64,000 nt of DNA, from NCBI GenBank assembly GCA_902610585.1, contig CACLWE010000002.1, forward strand, positions 62,001 through 126,000. Direction: 5' to 3'. Shown here in pieces: positions 51,004 to 59,499 of this stretch; positions within the stretch are counted from its first letter, which is position 1; each line of letters starts with the position of its first letter. Both the position numbers and the translations under genes were made by a program. The notes beneath the pieces are model-generated. The model was given only the letters and a program-made list of their open reading frames with translations. It was not told the origin of the DNA and did no database searches. The stretch comes from an uncultured Pelagibacteraceae bacterium (GTDB lineage: Bacteria > Pseudomonadota > Alphaproteobacteria > Pelagibacterales > AG-422-B15).

Positions 51004-51976
51004 TCGTTTCAATAAGCTATTATTATATTTAGAGAAACAGAAAATCTCTAATAAAAATTTAGTTGCAATTAAAAGTGATGCATCTTTCAGAAAATATTAT
51101 AGATTAGAAAATAATATCCTAGCCATGGATGCAGCGCCTGAAAAGGGTGAATCAGTTTCAAAATTTTCAGAAATCGCAAGTATACTTCATTCATTTAGTT
51201 TAAGTGCTCCTAAGATAATAGATGTAAATAACAAAGAAGGTTTCATTCTTCTAGAGGATTTTGGGGATAAAGTTTTTTCTAAACATATGAATAAAGAAAA
51301 TAAAGAAAATTTATACAAAAAAGCAATTGATGTTCTAATAGATATAAAAATTAAATCTCATCAAAATAAATCTTATTTAAGTAAATTAAAAACTTATAAC
51401 TTTGAAGAGCTATATAGAGAGTCAATTTTATTTATTGAATGGTTCATTGAGAAAAAACTTGGAATGCAAATAAGCAACAAAAAAAGAGACGAATTTTATC
51501 AAATTTTACAACAAGCTTTCTTAAATATAAAATCTCAAAACGATACTCTTGTTCTTAGAGATTACCACGTTGATAATTTAATTCTAAAGAATCATAAGGA
51601 GCCTTTAAAACAAGTTGGTTTGATAGATTTTCAAGATGCATTATTAGGTTCATCATTTTATGATCTTGCTTCGCTATTGGAGGACGTACGCATGCCCTTA
51701 AATGAAAATGAAAAAGAAGAATTAATTAAATACTATATTAAAATGACGAATGAAAATTATGATATGGTTCTTAGAAAAATTAACTTTTTCTCTCTCCAGA
51801 GAAACCTAAAAATTCTTGGAATATTTAGTAGACTTTCGATTAGAGATGGAAAAGAAAGATATTTAAAGTATTTTCCTGCAACTTTTAATTTTATTAAATC
51901 AAATTTAAAATCATCATTGTTTTTTGATATGAAGAAATGGATTGAAGAGTTGCAGATAAAAGAGCTTCAATTATGA
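50996..51976 (+). CDS. amgK: Sugar kinase of the aminoglycoside-phosphotransferase fold, AmgK-like
   Basis: Cytoplasmic kinase of 326 residues. The APH-type catalytic loop is LRDYHVDNLIL, and the metal motif VGLIDFQDALLGSSFYDLASL contains the DFG-equivalent aspartate. The N-terminal SDASFRKYYRL is the nucleotide-binding region of AmgK-type enzymes. AmgK phosphorylates MurNAc/GlcNAc at C1 in peptidoglycan recycling. The name rests on its coupling to a MurU-like gene, which it overlaps by 4 bases; it is not an antibiotic-resistance call. Confidence 0.85.
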   Translation: MDNRFNKLLLYLEKQKISNKNLVAIKSDASFRKYYRLENNILAMDAAPEKGESVSKFSEIASILHSFSLSAPKIIDVNNKEGFILLEDFGDKVFSKHMNKENKENLYKKAIDVLIDIKIKSHQNKSYLSKLKTYNFEELYRESILFIEWFIEKKLGMQISNKKRDEFYQILQQAFLNIKSQNDTLVLRDYHVDNLILKNHKEPLKQVGLIDFQDALLGSSFYDLASLLEDVRMPLNENEKEELIKYYIKMTNENYDMVLRKINFFSLQRNLKILGIFSRLSIRDGKERYLKYFPATFNFIKSNLKSSLFFDMKKWIEELQIKELQL

Positions 51977-52665
51977 AGTCTTCAATTATTCTAGCTGCAG
52001 GATTAGGTAAAAGGGTTAGAGAATATTCTTTGGATTTACCAAAGCCACTGATTGAAGTAAACGGAAAACCCTTTATAGAATATTCAATAAATATTATGGA
52101 GGAGTTAGGCTTTGAGGAAATCTTCATAAATGTTCATTACAAATCTGATCAAATTATCACGTATTTAAAAAATCTAAATAATCCAAAAATCAAAATTTCT
52201 GATGAGACAGATTGCCTATTAGATACTGGTGGTGGAATAAAAAAAATTATGGATGAAAATAAAATAGAACATGTATTTATTTTAAATTGTGATAATTTAT
52301 GGGAAGATGAAGACACTGTCTTCTTTAGAGAAATGATAGAAAATTTTCCAAAAGATACAATGTCGTTACTTGCCTTAACACCGGCAGATCTTATAAGTGG
52401 CTATGATGGTAAAGGAGATTTTTTGTTTACGAAAGATGACTATATCCAAAGATATAATGATACAACTAGTAAAGGCTACGTATTTAATGGTGCTCAGATT
52501 ATTAGAAAAGAAGCATTCAAAGACTTAAAAAGTAATGTTTTTTCAATTAATCAAGTATGGGATGATTTAATTTCAAAAAATTTGATCAAAGGCTACAAAT
52601 TCAATAAAAATGTTTTACATCTTGGTACTACAGCAGCTTTAAAAAAATACTACGAGAAATTATGA
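51973..52665 (+). CDS. murU: N-acetylmuramate-1-phosphate uridylyltransferase, MurU-like
   Basis: Sugar-1-phosphate nucleotidyltransferase of 230 residues. The N-terminal pyrophosphorylase loop is ILAAGLGKRVREYSLDLPKP with the catalytic lysine, followed by the metal aspartate in FILNCDNLWED. Coupling to the AmgK-like kinase points to the AmgK-MurU shortcut, which converts recycled MurNAc to UDP-MurNAc and bypasses MurA. It is shorter than glucose-1-phosphate uridylyltransferases. It overlaps the next gene by 4 bases. Confidence 0.87.
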   Translation: MKSSIILAAGLGKRVREYSLDLPKPLIEVNGKPFIEYSINIMEELGFEEIFINVHYKSDQIITYLKNLNNPKIKISDETDCLLDTGGGIKKIMDENKIEHVFILNCDNLWEDEDTVFFREMIENFPKDTMSLLALTPADLISGYDGKGDFLFTKDDYIQRYNDTTSKGYVFNGAQIIRKEAFKDLKSNVFSINQVWDDLISKNLIKGYKFNKNVLHLGTTAALKKYYEKL

Positions 52666-53261
52666 TTACAAGAATAAATATATTTATAATCACTGCACTT
52701 CTAATGACTATCTCAACTTTAGCATTTGCACAAGATGACCAGAATCTTGCAAGTTTCATCCTTCGTAATCACGAAGCAAGCGCCCTCCCAACAGTTGGAA
52801 ACAGTGATGCAGAAATTACAGTTGTAGAATTTTTTGATTATAGATGTGGCTATTGTTCAAAACAGGCAAAAGATTTTGAAAAAATATTGAATGAGTCAGA
52901 AAATGTTAAAATTGTTTATCTTGAATGGCCAATTTTTGGTGACATATCAGATACAGCGGCAAAAATTGCACTAATTATTTGGGATAATTATCCTGATATG
53001 TATTTTGACATTCATAATGGACTAATGAAACTTGGACCAAGAATGAAAAAAGATTCAATAATTACTCTATTAAATGAAAACAATTTTGATGGTGAGAAAA
53101 TTTTTAATCAGGCGTTGGATCAAACTGAAAATGCAGTGATTAATGAAAATTTTAAATTAGCACAAAGTTTAGGATTAAGAGGAACCCCAGCATCTGTAAT
53201 CAATGATTCGATTTATCCTGGGTATATTAAATACGAAGTGTTAACTAACTTAGTTAAATAG
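52662..53261 (+). CDS. Periplasmic DsbA-family thiol oxidoreductase (Com1-like)
   Basis: Exported thioredoxin-fold protein of 199 residues. A signal peptide covers about 1-23 (hydrophobic FIITALLMTISTLAFA with AFA-Q cleavage). The active site CGYC is in EFFDYRCGYCSKQ, and the cis-proline region is in GLRGTPASVIND. The family oxidises or isomerises cysteines in the periplasm. No dsbB is adjacent. It overlaps the murU-like gene by 4 bases, which may simply reflect operon packing. Confidence 0.88.
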   Translation: MITRINIFIITALLMTISTLAFAQDDQNLASFILRNHEASALPTVGNSDAEITVVEFFDYRCGYCSKQAKDFEKILNESENVKIVYLEWPIFGDISDTAAKIALIIWDNYPDMYFDIHNGLMKLGPRMKKDSIITLLNENNFDGEKIFNQALDQTENAVINENFKLAQSLGLRGTPASVINDSIYPGYIKYEVLTNLVK

Positions 53262-53323
53262 TTATTTCGTAAATAAAATTTCGATACTTGAATTTCATCA
53301 CGAATACAGTAACCTCTTTATTG

Positions 53324-53650
53324 ATGATTAATAAAGCAAAATTTCAAATAGGTTCTATTGTAAAGCATAAGTACTTTGACTTTAGAGGAGTAATTTTTGA
53401 TGTTGATCCAGAATTTAATAATACTGAAGAATGGTATCAATCTATTCCGTTACAAGTAAGACCTAGAAAGGATCAACCTTTTTATCATTTGTTAGCCGAA
53501 GCACCTAGCCAACCTTCTTATGTTGCTTATGTCTCTCAACAAAATTTATTACCAGATGAAACAGATGATCCTGTTTCACATCCACTTGTTAAAGAGATGT
53601 TTACTGGAATAAAAAACGGAAAATATATCTCTAAGACAAAACATAACTAA
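53324..53650 (+). CDS. hspQ: Heat shock protein HspQ (YccV)
   Basis: Small hemimethylated-DNA-binding/HspQ domain protein of 108 residues. FQIGSIVKHKYFDFRGVIFD opens the domain, and PFYHLLAEAPSQPSYVAYVS is its core. In E. coli HspQ is a specificity factor for Lon and affects DnaA stability. I place the start at the ATG giving MINKAKF, in line with family length; an upstream TTG at 53288 would add 12 residues. yciB follows 10 bases later. Confidence 0.88.
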   Translation: MINKAKFQIGSIVKHKYFDFRGVIFDVDPEFNNTEEWYQSIPLQVRPRKDQPFYHLLAEAPSQPSYVAYVSQQNLLPDETDDPVSHPLVKEMFTGIKNGKYISKTKHN

Positions 53651-53660
53651 ATTTAATTTA

Positions 53661-54203
53661 ATGAGAAGTTCACTAAAACAAGTATTTGAGCTCGGTCCTC
53701 TTGTTGTATTCTTTTATTTTTTTATCAAGACTGGTAAAATTGAAGAAGCAATTCTACCTCTAATGATTGCTGCAGGAGTTGCAATTGTAGGGTCATACAT
53801 TATAGACCGCAAAGTTTCTCCAATGCTGTTGTTTAGTACTATTTTAATATTTATTTTTGGGGCTTTAACAATTTATTTTAATGATCCCTTTTTTATTAAA
53901 TTTAAGGTTACTCTAGTTAATCTCATTTTTTCTTTTGTATTATTTGGAGGTTTATATTTTAAAAAGCCACTATTAAAGTCTCTAATGGGCACTGCAATTA
54001 AACTTACTGATCATGGGTGGATACAATTAAGTAAAAGATGGGCTTATTTTTTCCTATTCTTGGCAGCTGCCAATGAAATAGTTTATCGAAATTTTTCTGA
54101 TGCAATTTGGGTAAACTTCAAATTATTTGGAATTATGGGCCTGACTTTCATATTCATCTTCTCACAGGCATTTTTTATACAAAAAAACTTGGCCGATAAT
54201 TAA
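53661..54203 (+). CDS. yciB: Inner membrane septation protein YciB (IspA/IspZ)
   Basis: Polytopic membrane protein of 180 residues with about five to six helices. The family signature is ELGPLVVFFYFFI at the N-terminus, and the C-terminal block contains LSKRWAYFFLFLAAANEIVYRN. In enterobacteria YciB takes part in septation and envelope stability. It ends 4 bases into the convergent DMT transporter gene. Confidence 0.92.
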   Translation: MRSSLKQVFELGPLVVFFYFFIKTGKIEEAILPLMIAAGVAIVGSYIIDRKVSPMLLFSTILIFIFGALTIYFNDPFFIKFKVTLVNLIFSFVLFGGLYFKKPLLKSLMGTAIKLTDHGWIQLSKRWAYFFLFLAAANEIVYRNFSDAIWVNFKLFGIMGLTFIFIFSQAFFIQKNLADN

Positions 54204-55075
54204 TTGTTTTTTTCTTTCTCAATAAACTGATCCACAAGTCTCCACGTTACAAATGCAAAAACTATAAGGCCACCAAGTAATTCTATCATCGGAGGTTTTT
54301 CACCTACACCAGCCCATGCCCAAATTGGAGCTAAGACAGGTTCTAATAAAACGTATAAAGCTGCTCGATGCGGAGGAATATAGCGTGATCCAATTGTAAT
54401 AAACATAAAACCAAGACCTACTTGAAATGCACCCATGAATAAAACAAGCAACAAGTCTCTAGTACTTATCGTATGGTCTTGAATAATTAATAAGCCAACA
54501 ATGATAACCAATATACCTGAAAGAAAAGTTGATGGCATAAAGTCAACATCTGACCGCCTATTAATTAATGTGAGTTGTAATGCAAAACAAATTGGAACAC
54601 CAAGTATGATTAAATTGCCAAGACTATTAGTTGTTTCTAATCCCTGGGAAAACATAATTGCAATTCCAATCATTGATCCTGCTATCGCAACAATAGTTTT
54701 AGTGCCAACGATTTTTTTTAGAAAAACATAACTAGCTAAGGCAGCCCACAATGGTCCAGTGCTCATTAAAAAAACAGCATTTGCAACAGACGTGTTGCTC
54801 ATCCCAAAAACAAAAAAAATATTACTTAGTCCTAAAATTACAGCAAGTAGTAATCCGTCTTTACCAATATTAATAAAGGCCTTTGGTGTTTCAGATTTAA
54901 ATTTTATTAAAATATAAATTAAAGCTACTAAGCAAAATGTAATCGATCTATAGGAAGTTACTTGCATTGTAGTTGCGTCATCTACAAGCCTGATAAGTAA
55001 TCCACCAAAACTTAAAAAAAATCCAGCCGCTAGAAGACAAATTGCACCAAAAATTTCATTGTTGTGTTTTTTCAT
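54200..55075 (-). CDS. DMT-superfamily (EamA) transporter
   Basis: Inner-membrane carrier of 291 residues with about ten helices in two EamA repeats (N-terminal LLAAGFFLSFGGLLIRLVDD; second repeat closing with LYVLLEPVLAPIWAWAGVGE). The second-repeat signature LEPVLAP is clear. Such carriers export or import metabolites such as amino acids or nucleotides; the substrate cannot be deduced. It is divergent from the alkylsulfatase gene, with a 46-base gap, so they may share control. Confidence 0.9.
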   Translation of the reverse strand: MKKHNNEIFGAICLLAAGFFLSFGGLLIRLVDDATTMQVTSYRSITFCLVALIYILIKFKSETPKAFINIGKDGLLLAVILGLSNIFFVFGMSNTSVANAVFLMSTGPLWAALASYVFLKKIVGTKTIVAIAGSMIGIAIMFSQGLETTNSLGNLIILGVPICFALQLTLINRRSDVDFMPSTFLSGILVIIVGLLIIQDHTISTRDLLLVLFMGAFQVGLGFMFITIGSRYIPPHRAALYVLLEPVLAPIWAWAGVGEKPPMIELLGGLIVFAFVTWRLVDQFIEKEKNN

Positions 55076-55121
55076 TTTTTCGTAGAAAATATTTCAATAC
55101 TTATTTCTTAATAATCAATTC

Positions 55122-56837
55122 ATGAAAATATTAATAAGCTTTTTCTTTTTTACTTTTTTGGTTTCATGTGGTGATCAAAACCAGTCTAATGAGACATTTA
55201 GCTCAGATCAAGGATTGTCTCAGGAGCATAAAAAAGAATTTAAAAAGGATTTAATTGAAGTAACCGAGGATATTTATGTTGGCGTAGGATATGGCCTTGC
55301 GAACTCAATTATGATTGAAACGGAAAACAGTTTAGTAATTGTTGATACATTGGGTTCTGTTGAAAGAGCGGAAGAATTATATCAAGATTTTAGAGAAATT
55401 TCAGAAAAACCAATTGTAGCTATCGTTTACACTCATAATCATTTAGATCATCTTGGTGGTGCAACTGTTTTCTATAACGAAAATGAAACAGAAATATATG
55501 CGCAAGAAAATATAATTTATAATTTAGATAATATAGCAACAACTATAAGACCTATAATCTTTCAAAGATCGGCAAGGCAGTTTGGAATACCTCTACCCGA
55601 GGAAGAAATAGTTCATCAAGGCATTGGAGGATTTTTAGAAATTAATGATCAAGAAACACTTGGCCTTGTCAGACCAACTATACTTTTTGATGATGAGTTA
55701 ACTATTGAAATTGATAATCTTACATTTGTCTTAGCACATGTGCCTGGTGAGACAGATGATCATCTATATGTGTGGATACCAAAGAAAAAAGCTGTGATGG
55801 TTGGTGATAATTTTTATAGATCATTCGCAAATTTATACGCAATAAGAGGAACAAAATTTAGAAATCCTATGGAATGGGTCGATAGTCTCGATAAAATCAG
55901 ATTACTTAATGCGGAGCATCTGGTTCCAAGTCACTCGCGTCCTATAAGTGGAAAAGAAAATGTAGAAAAAGCTCTCACTGATTATAGAGATGGCATTCAG
56001 TTTGTTCATGACCAAACTATAAGATATGCAAATAAAGGATTAACGCCTGATGAGATTGTGCAAAAAGTAAAATTACCAAAGCACCTAGCTGAGTCTCCAT
56101 ACTTACAACCTTTTTATGGCTCTATATCATCTTATGTTAGATCAACATTTAGTGGGTATATTGGCTGGTTTAGTGGAAACATATCTGACCTTCATCCTCT
56201 GACTGTTGAAGAGAGAGCTAAAAAACTAGAGGTTATGGCTCAAAGGCAAACCAAAATATCTGATGAGGCACAAAATGCTCTCGATAATGGAGAATATCAG
56301 TGGGCTTTGGAACTAGCAGATATGTTAATCGCACTTGATGCAAACAATACACAAGCCAAAAATATAAAAGCTGCAGCAGCCGATCAATTAGCCAAGTTTC
56401 AACTTGCATCTAACGATTACTATTTTTATAAAACAGTTGCAGGTGAATTAAGGAATGAAATTGATGTAAATCCATCAACTCCGAATAGAGTTACGTCTGA
56501 ACAATTACAGGCCACACCAATGAAGGCAATAATGAAGTCACTTCCAGTAAATCTTAACGCGGATAAATCTGTTGAAATAACAAAAAAATATGAATTTAGA
56601 TTTATCGATAGCGAAGAAGTATACACTATACATATAAGAAAAGGAGTAGCCCAGTTAAGTAAAATACCAGATTCTAGTGCTGAAGTTAAAGTCATCACTG
56701 ATCAACAAACTCTTAAGGAAGTATTTGCCGGTCTAAAAAATGTAGCTGCTATCTCTCTTCTCCTAGCAAATAACACGATCGAAGTAGAAGGTGGAAAACT
56801 TGAATTTCTAAAATTCTTGGGATTATTTACTGACTAG
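55122..56837 (+). CDS. Metallo-beta-lactamase-fold alkylsulfatase-like lipoprotein
   Basis: Predicted exported zinc hydrolase of 571 residues. The N-terminus is a lipoprotein signal with lipobox LVSC (Cys16). The metal motif HNHLDHLGG spans H105-H110, a further GETDDHLYVWIP carries a metal acidic/histidine pair, and HLVPSHSRP gives a later histidine. A helical dimerisation region follows, and residues about 445-571 resemble the SCP2-like C-terminal domain of SdsA1-type alkylsulfatases. It is shorter than SdsA1 and membrane-tethered. It likely removes sulfate from alkyl or related sulfate esters; the substrate is not known. Confidence 0.85.
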   Translation: MKILISFFFFTFLVSCGDQNQSNETFSSDQGLSQEHKKEFKKDLIEVTEDIYVGVGYGLANSIMIETENSLVIVDTLGSVERAEELYQDFREISEKPIVAIVYTHNHLDHLGGATVFYNENETEIYAQENIIYNLDNIATTIRPIIFQRSARQFGIPLPEEEIVHQGIGGFLEINDQETLGLVRPTILFDDELTIEIDNLTFVLAHVPGETDDHLYVWIPKKKAVMVGDNFYRSFANLYAIRGTKFRNPMEWVDSLDKIRLLNAEHLVPSHSRPISGKENVEKALTDYRDGIQFVHDQTIRYANKGLTPDEIVQKVKLPKHLAESPYLQPFYGSISSYVRSTFSGYIGWFSGNISDLHPLTVEERAKKLEVMAQRQTKISDEAQNALDNGEYQWALELADMLIALDANNTQAKNIKAAAADQLAKFQLASNDYYFYKTVAGELRNEIDVNPSTPNRVTSEQLQATPMKAIMKSLPVNLNADKSVEITKKYEFRFIDSEEVYTIHIRKGVAQLSKIPDSSAEVKVITDQQTLKEVFAGLKNVAAISLLLANNTIEVEGGKLEFLKFLGLFTD

Positions 56838-56839
56838 TT

Positions 56840-57289
56840 ATGGGCCAAAAACAATCATTTATTTTAGGTGGACTTGGATTAATTCCATTTATCTTAATTT
56901 TAATTGCATGCGCAATATCACCTCCAACTGAAGAATTGTATGGATTACTTTTATTTATTTATGTTGCATATGCAGCAATCATCTCATCATTTCTGGGCGG
57001 CATTCAGTGGGGCCTAATCACAGCTTTTGCTGACAAAATTTACTACGTCTTTATTCCACTTTTTATTTCTGTTATACCTCCATTGATTGCTTGGGCTGCA
57101 CTTTTGAGTATTGAGAATTTAAGTCTCTCATTAGGTTTAATTCTTGTAAGCTTTCTAATATCTGCCGTTCATGATTATTACTTGTATCAACAGCAAAAAA
57201 TCTCACAATTATGGTTTATAACAATGAGAATATCTCTTTCATCAATAGTGATAGTTATTACGAGCTTGATGTTTTTATTTGTTTTTTAA
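56840..57289 (+). CDS. DUF3429 family membrane protein
   Basis: Small polytopic protein of 149 residues with five hydrophobic helices. The segment IISSFLGGIQWGLIT is the DUF3429 hallmark. Function unknown. It begins 2 bases after the alkylsulfatase stop codon, so it is in the same transcript and might be an accessory membrane component, although DUF3429 genes occur in many contexts. Its stop codon overlaps the convergent HupE/UreJ gene by 4 bases. Confidence 0.8.
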   Translation: MGQKQSFILGGLGLIPFILILIACAISPPTEELYGLLLFIYVAYAAIISSFLGGIQWGLITAFADKIYYVFIPLFISVIPPLIAWAALLSIENLSLSLGLILVSFLISAVHDYYLYQQQKISQLWFITMRISLSSIVIVITSLMFLFVF

Positions 57290-58509
57290 GCTATGAGTCT
57301 TTGAATAAAAAAGAAGAAACCAAAGAAAACAACCGCAAAGAATGAAAGATTTTTCATGACATCTATTATTTTTGTAATTTTTAATGTCATTAATAATTTG
57401 TATATTAATAAAATTAATAAGACAAAAATTATCTGACCTACTTCTACACCTAAATTGAAACCTAATAATCCAGAGAAAATATTTTCACTACTTATTTTTG
57501 AGCCAAGTAAAAATCCTCCAAAACCAAATCCATGAATAAGTCCAAAAATAATTGTTATAATAGATAACAAATTATTTTCTGAATTTAAATTTTTAAGTAA
57601 GTAAAAATAACCTAGAGAAAATAGAAGTATTCCTAATATTAAGAAATATGGAAAATTTGGATTGATTAAATTGCCAAATATTAAAAGTAATAAACTTAGC
57701 GTCGTTATAAAGATCATACTTACTCTATGATCATTATTTTCTTTATACAAATATTCCAAGCCGACGAACATTATTGTATAACCAATTAATGCTTCAACTA
57801 AAGAGGATTTTACTTGGATAATGTTTATTACTGAAAGTGATAGAGTTAAACTGTGTCCAATAGTGAATCCCGTGATTACCAGAAGCAATCGTTTTAAATT
57901 TGTTACTAAAAGCAACAGTCCAAGAATAAATAGCAAGTGATCATAGCCACTTAGAATATGATCAAGACCCAATGAGAAAAATTTATAAAAACTATTCGAG
58001 AAGCTATTATTTTCCTTTTCTTCATTTAAATCAATTGACTGATCATTAAAAAATAAGGCTTTTTCAGTATATAAATTATTATCAATGTAGATACGTGCTA
58101 TATGAATATGACTTTGAACAAGATTAAACAGCGCATTATTTATAATTTTTATTTCTTTGTTTGATGGACATTCAAAATTTAGTGAGAGATTTAAACTTCC
58201 TTCTTGAGAATTTAATTCTTTAATTTCATCAACAAGAGAACAACTTTTGCCTTCTGAGGTGACTTTGAGATGCTGGCTGAGGTAGATTTTGAATACATCG
58301 GTCTCACTCAAATTCTCTTCAAACATAATCTTCTGGTAGTTTTCAACTTGAAAAATACGAGTGGACTCAAGTGTTAAAAGAGAAAAATTTGCCTCAACTT
58401 TGTTATCTACAACGTTCCATTTAGAGAATGACTCACTAAAGTAGTGGGCATTCAATGGCGATAAAAGAAAAAAGAGGATTATGACTGTGTTTGCAATGAT
58501 ATAATTCAT
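57286..58509 (-). CDS. HupE/UreJ-family membrane protein
   Basis: Protein of 407 residues. A signal sequence is followed by an exported domain of about 160 residues with a Cys pair, then the HupE/UreJ membrane domain from about residue 175. The core motif is GLDHILSGYDHLLFILGLLL; IGHSLTLSLSVI and LIHGFGFGG carry the other conserved histidines. HupE and UreJ are proposed Ni/Co permeases, but no hydrogenase or urease genes are in the window. It lies 3 bases downstream of a PpiC-like gene, with DUF3604 divergent from both; this grouping suggests a joint envelope function. Confidence 0.85.
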   Translation of the reverse strand: MNYIIANTVIILFFLLSPLNAHYFSESFSKWNVVDNKVEANFSLLTLESTRIFQVENYQKIMFEENLSETDVFKIYLSQHLKVTSEGKSCSLVDEIKELNSQEGSLNLSLNFECPSNKEIKIINNALFNLVQSHIHIARIYIDNNLYTEKALFFNDQSIDLNEEKENNSFSNSFYKFFSLGLDHILSGYDHLLFILGLLLLVTNLKRLLLVITGFTIGHSLTLSLSVINIIQVKSSLVEALIGYTIMFVGLEYLYKENNDHRVSMIFITTLSLLLLIFGNLINPNFPYFLILGILLFSLGYFYLLKNLNSENNLLSIITIIFGLIHGFGFGGFLLGSKISSENIFSGLLGFNLGVEVGQIIFVLLILLIYKLLMTLKITKIIDVMKNLSFFAVVFFGFFFFIQRLIA

Positions 58510-58512
58510 TAT

Positions 58513-59415
58513 TTATTGAAAATCATACCTAGTGATGGATGAATTTTCTTTTAAATATATAAGGTAGTCTTTTAACTTTTGATCATCTAGTTGATTGTTA
58601 TAATCAAATATAATTCTATCTTTTATTTCCTCGAAGTAATCGTCATTCACTTCTAATTTTTGAATATCGTATAGTTTAAAAATATAAAACCCATTGGTTC
58701 CGAAAATTGGTTCAGAAATAGAATTTATCTCCATCATGGTTATCTGATTACAAATGCCTTTGCCTAATAATTGTTCACAATCTTTCAGATTTATTAATTT
58801 TTGAGGGATATCAAACAAATTGTTTTCATTATACTTCTGCTTTACCTCCGAAAATGTTTTAGTATCTAACTCAAGGTTAATATTACTTATTTTTGTTTCA
58901 AGTGTTTTAAGATCAGACTCAGTTCCTAGCAAAACAGAATTTGGATTATTTGATTTTAAAAAAATAAAATCAAATTTAATTTTTTCCGTTGGCGCATACT
59001 TATTTATATTTTTTTTAAAATAGTCTCTCACATCAGCTTCAGTTATCTGATTATCTTCAACCTGAATAATAAAATCGATGACCTGAGTAATCATTTCCTT
59101 TCTTACACCAATATCTTTTTTGTGAAGATTAAGTTCTATACCTCTTTGCACCAAAAGTTCCTCCTCAATCATACGTTCAAGAAGAAGATCGAGTATTTCA
59201 AAATCGTTACTAAGGTCTAAATCAGCTCCAAGATTTGTTGCATATCTGAGGAACTGGTCTTCTGTGATGACTGTCTCATTCACTAAAGCAACAGCTTTTT
59301 TATTGCTGAGAGATAAGTTGTCATTAAAACTAATTGTATCGTAAAAAATCAAAAACAGTCCTGCTAGGATCGCAGTAAAAAATAATACATTTAATTTATT
59401 AAAAATTTTCATCAT
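58513..59415 (-). CDS. PpiC/SurA-like peptidyl-prolyl isomerase, membrane-anchored
   Basis: Protein of 300 residues with an N-terminal membrane anchor (LNVLFFTAILAGLFLIFYDT), a SurA-N-like helical region (ALVNETVITEDQFLRYATNLG) and a divergent parvulin-like domain ending in GTNGFYIFKLYDIQKLE. The parvulin part is weakly conserved, so chaperone function is more likely than strong isomerase activity. It heads a two-gene operon with HupE/UreJ and could help fold that protein or the product of the divergent DUF3604 gene. Confidence 0.8.
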   Translation of the reverse strand: MMKIFNKLNVLFFTAILAGLFLIFYDTISFNDNLSLSNKKAVALVNETVITEDQFLRYATNLGADLDLSNDFEILDLLLERMIEEELLVQRGIELNLHKKDIGVRKEMITQVIDFIIQVEDNQITEADVRDYFKKNINKYAPTEKIKFDFIFLKSNNPNSVLLGTESDLKTLETKISNINLELDTKTFSEVKQKYNENNLFDIPQKLINLKDCEQLLGKGICNQITMMEINSISEPIFGTNGFYIFKLYDIQKLEVNDDYFEEIKDRIIFDYNNQLDDQKLKDYLIYLKENSSITRYDFQ

Positions 59416-59499
59416 TTCAGAGAGATTACCATAGGTTTTTTTATGATTATAACGAAAATACTTTTGACATAAGCAGTGCCAGAACTATACTTTTTTTAT

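Noticed and set aside
50996-51976. Aminoglycoside resistance phosphotransferase
   Set aside because: The APH fold is present, but coupling with tsaE and a MurU-like gene fits a cell-wall sugar kinase; nothing supports resistance.
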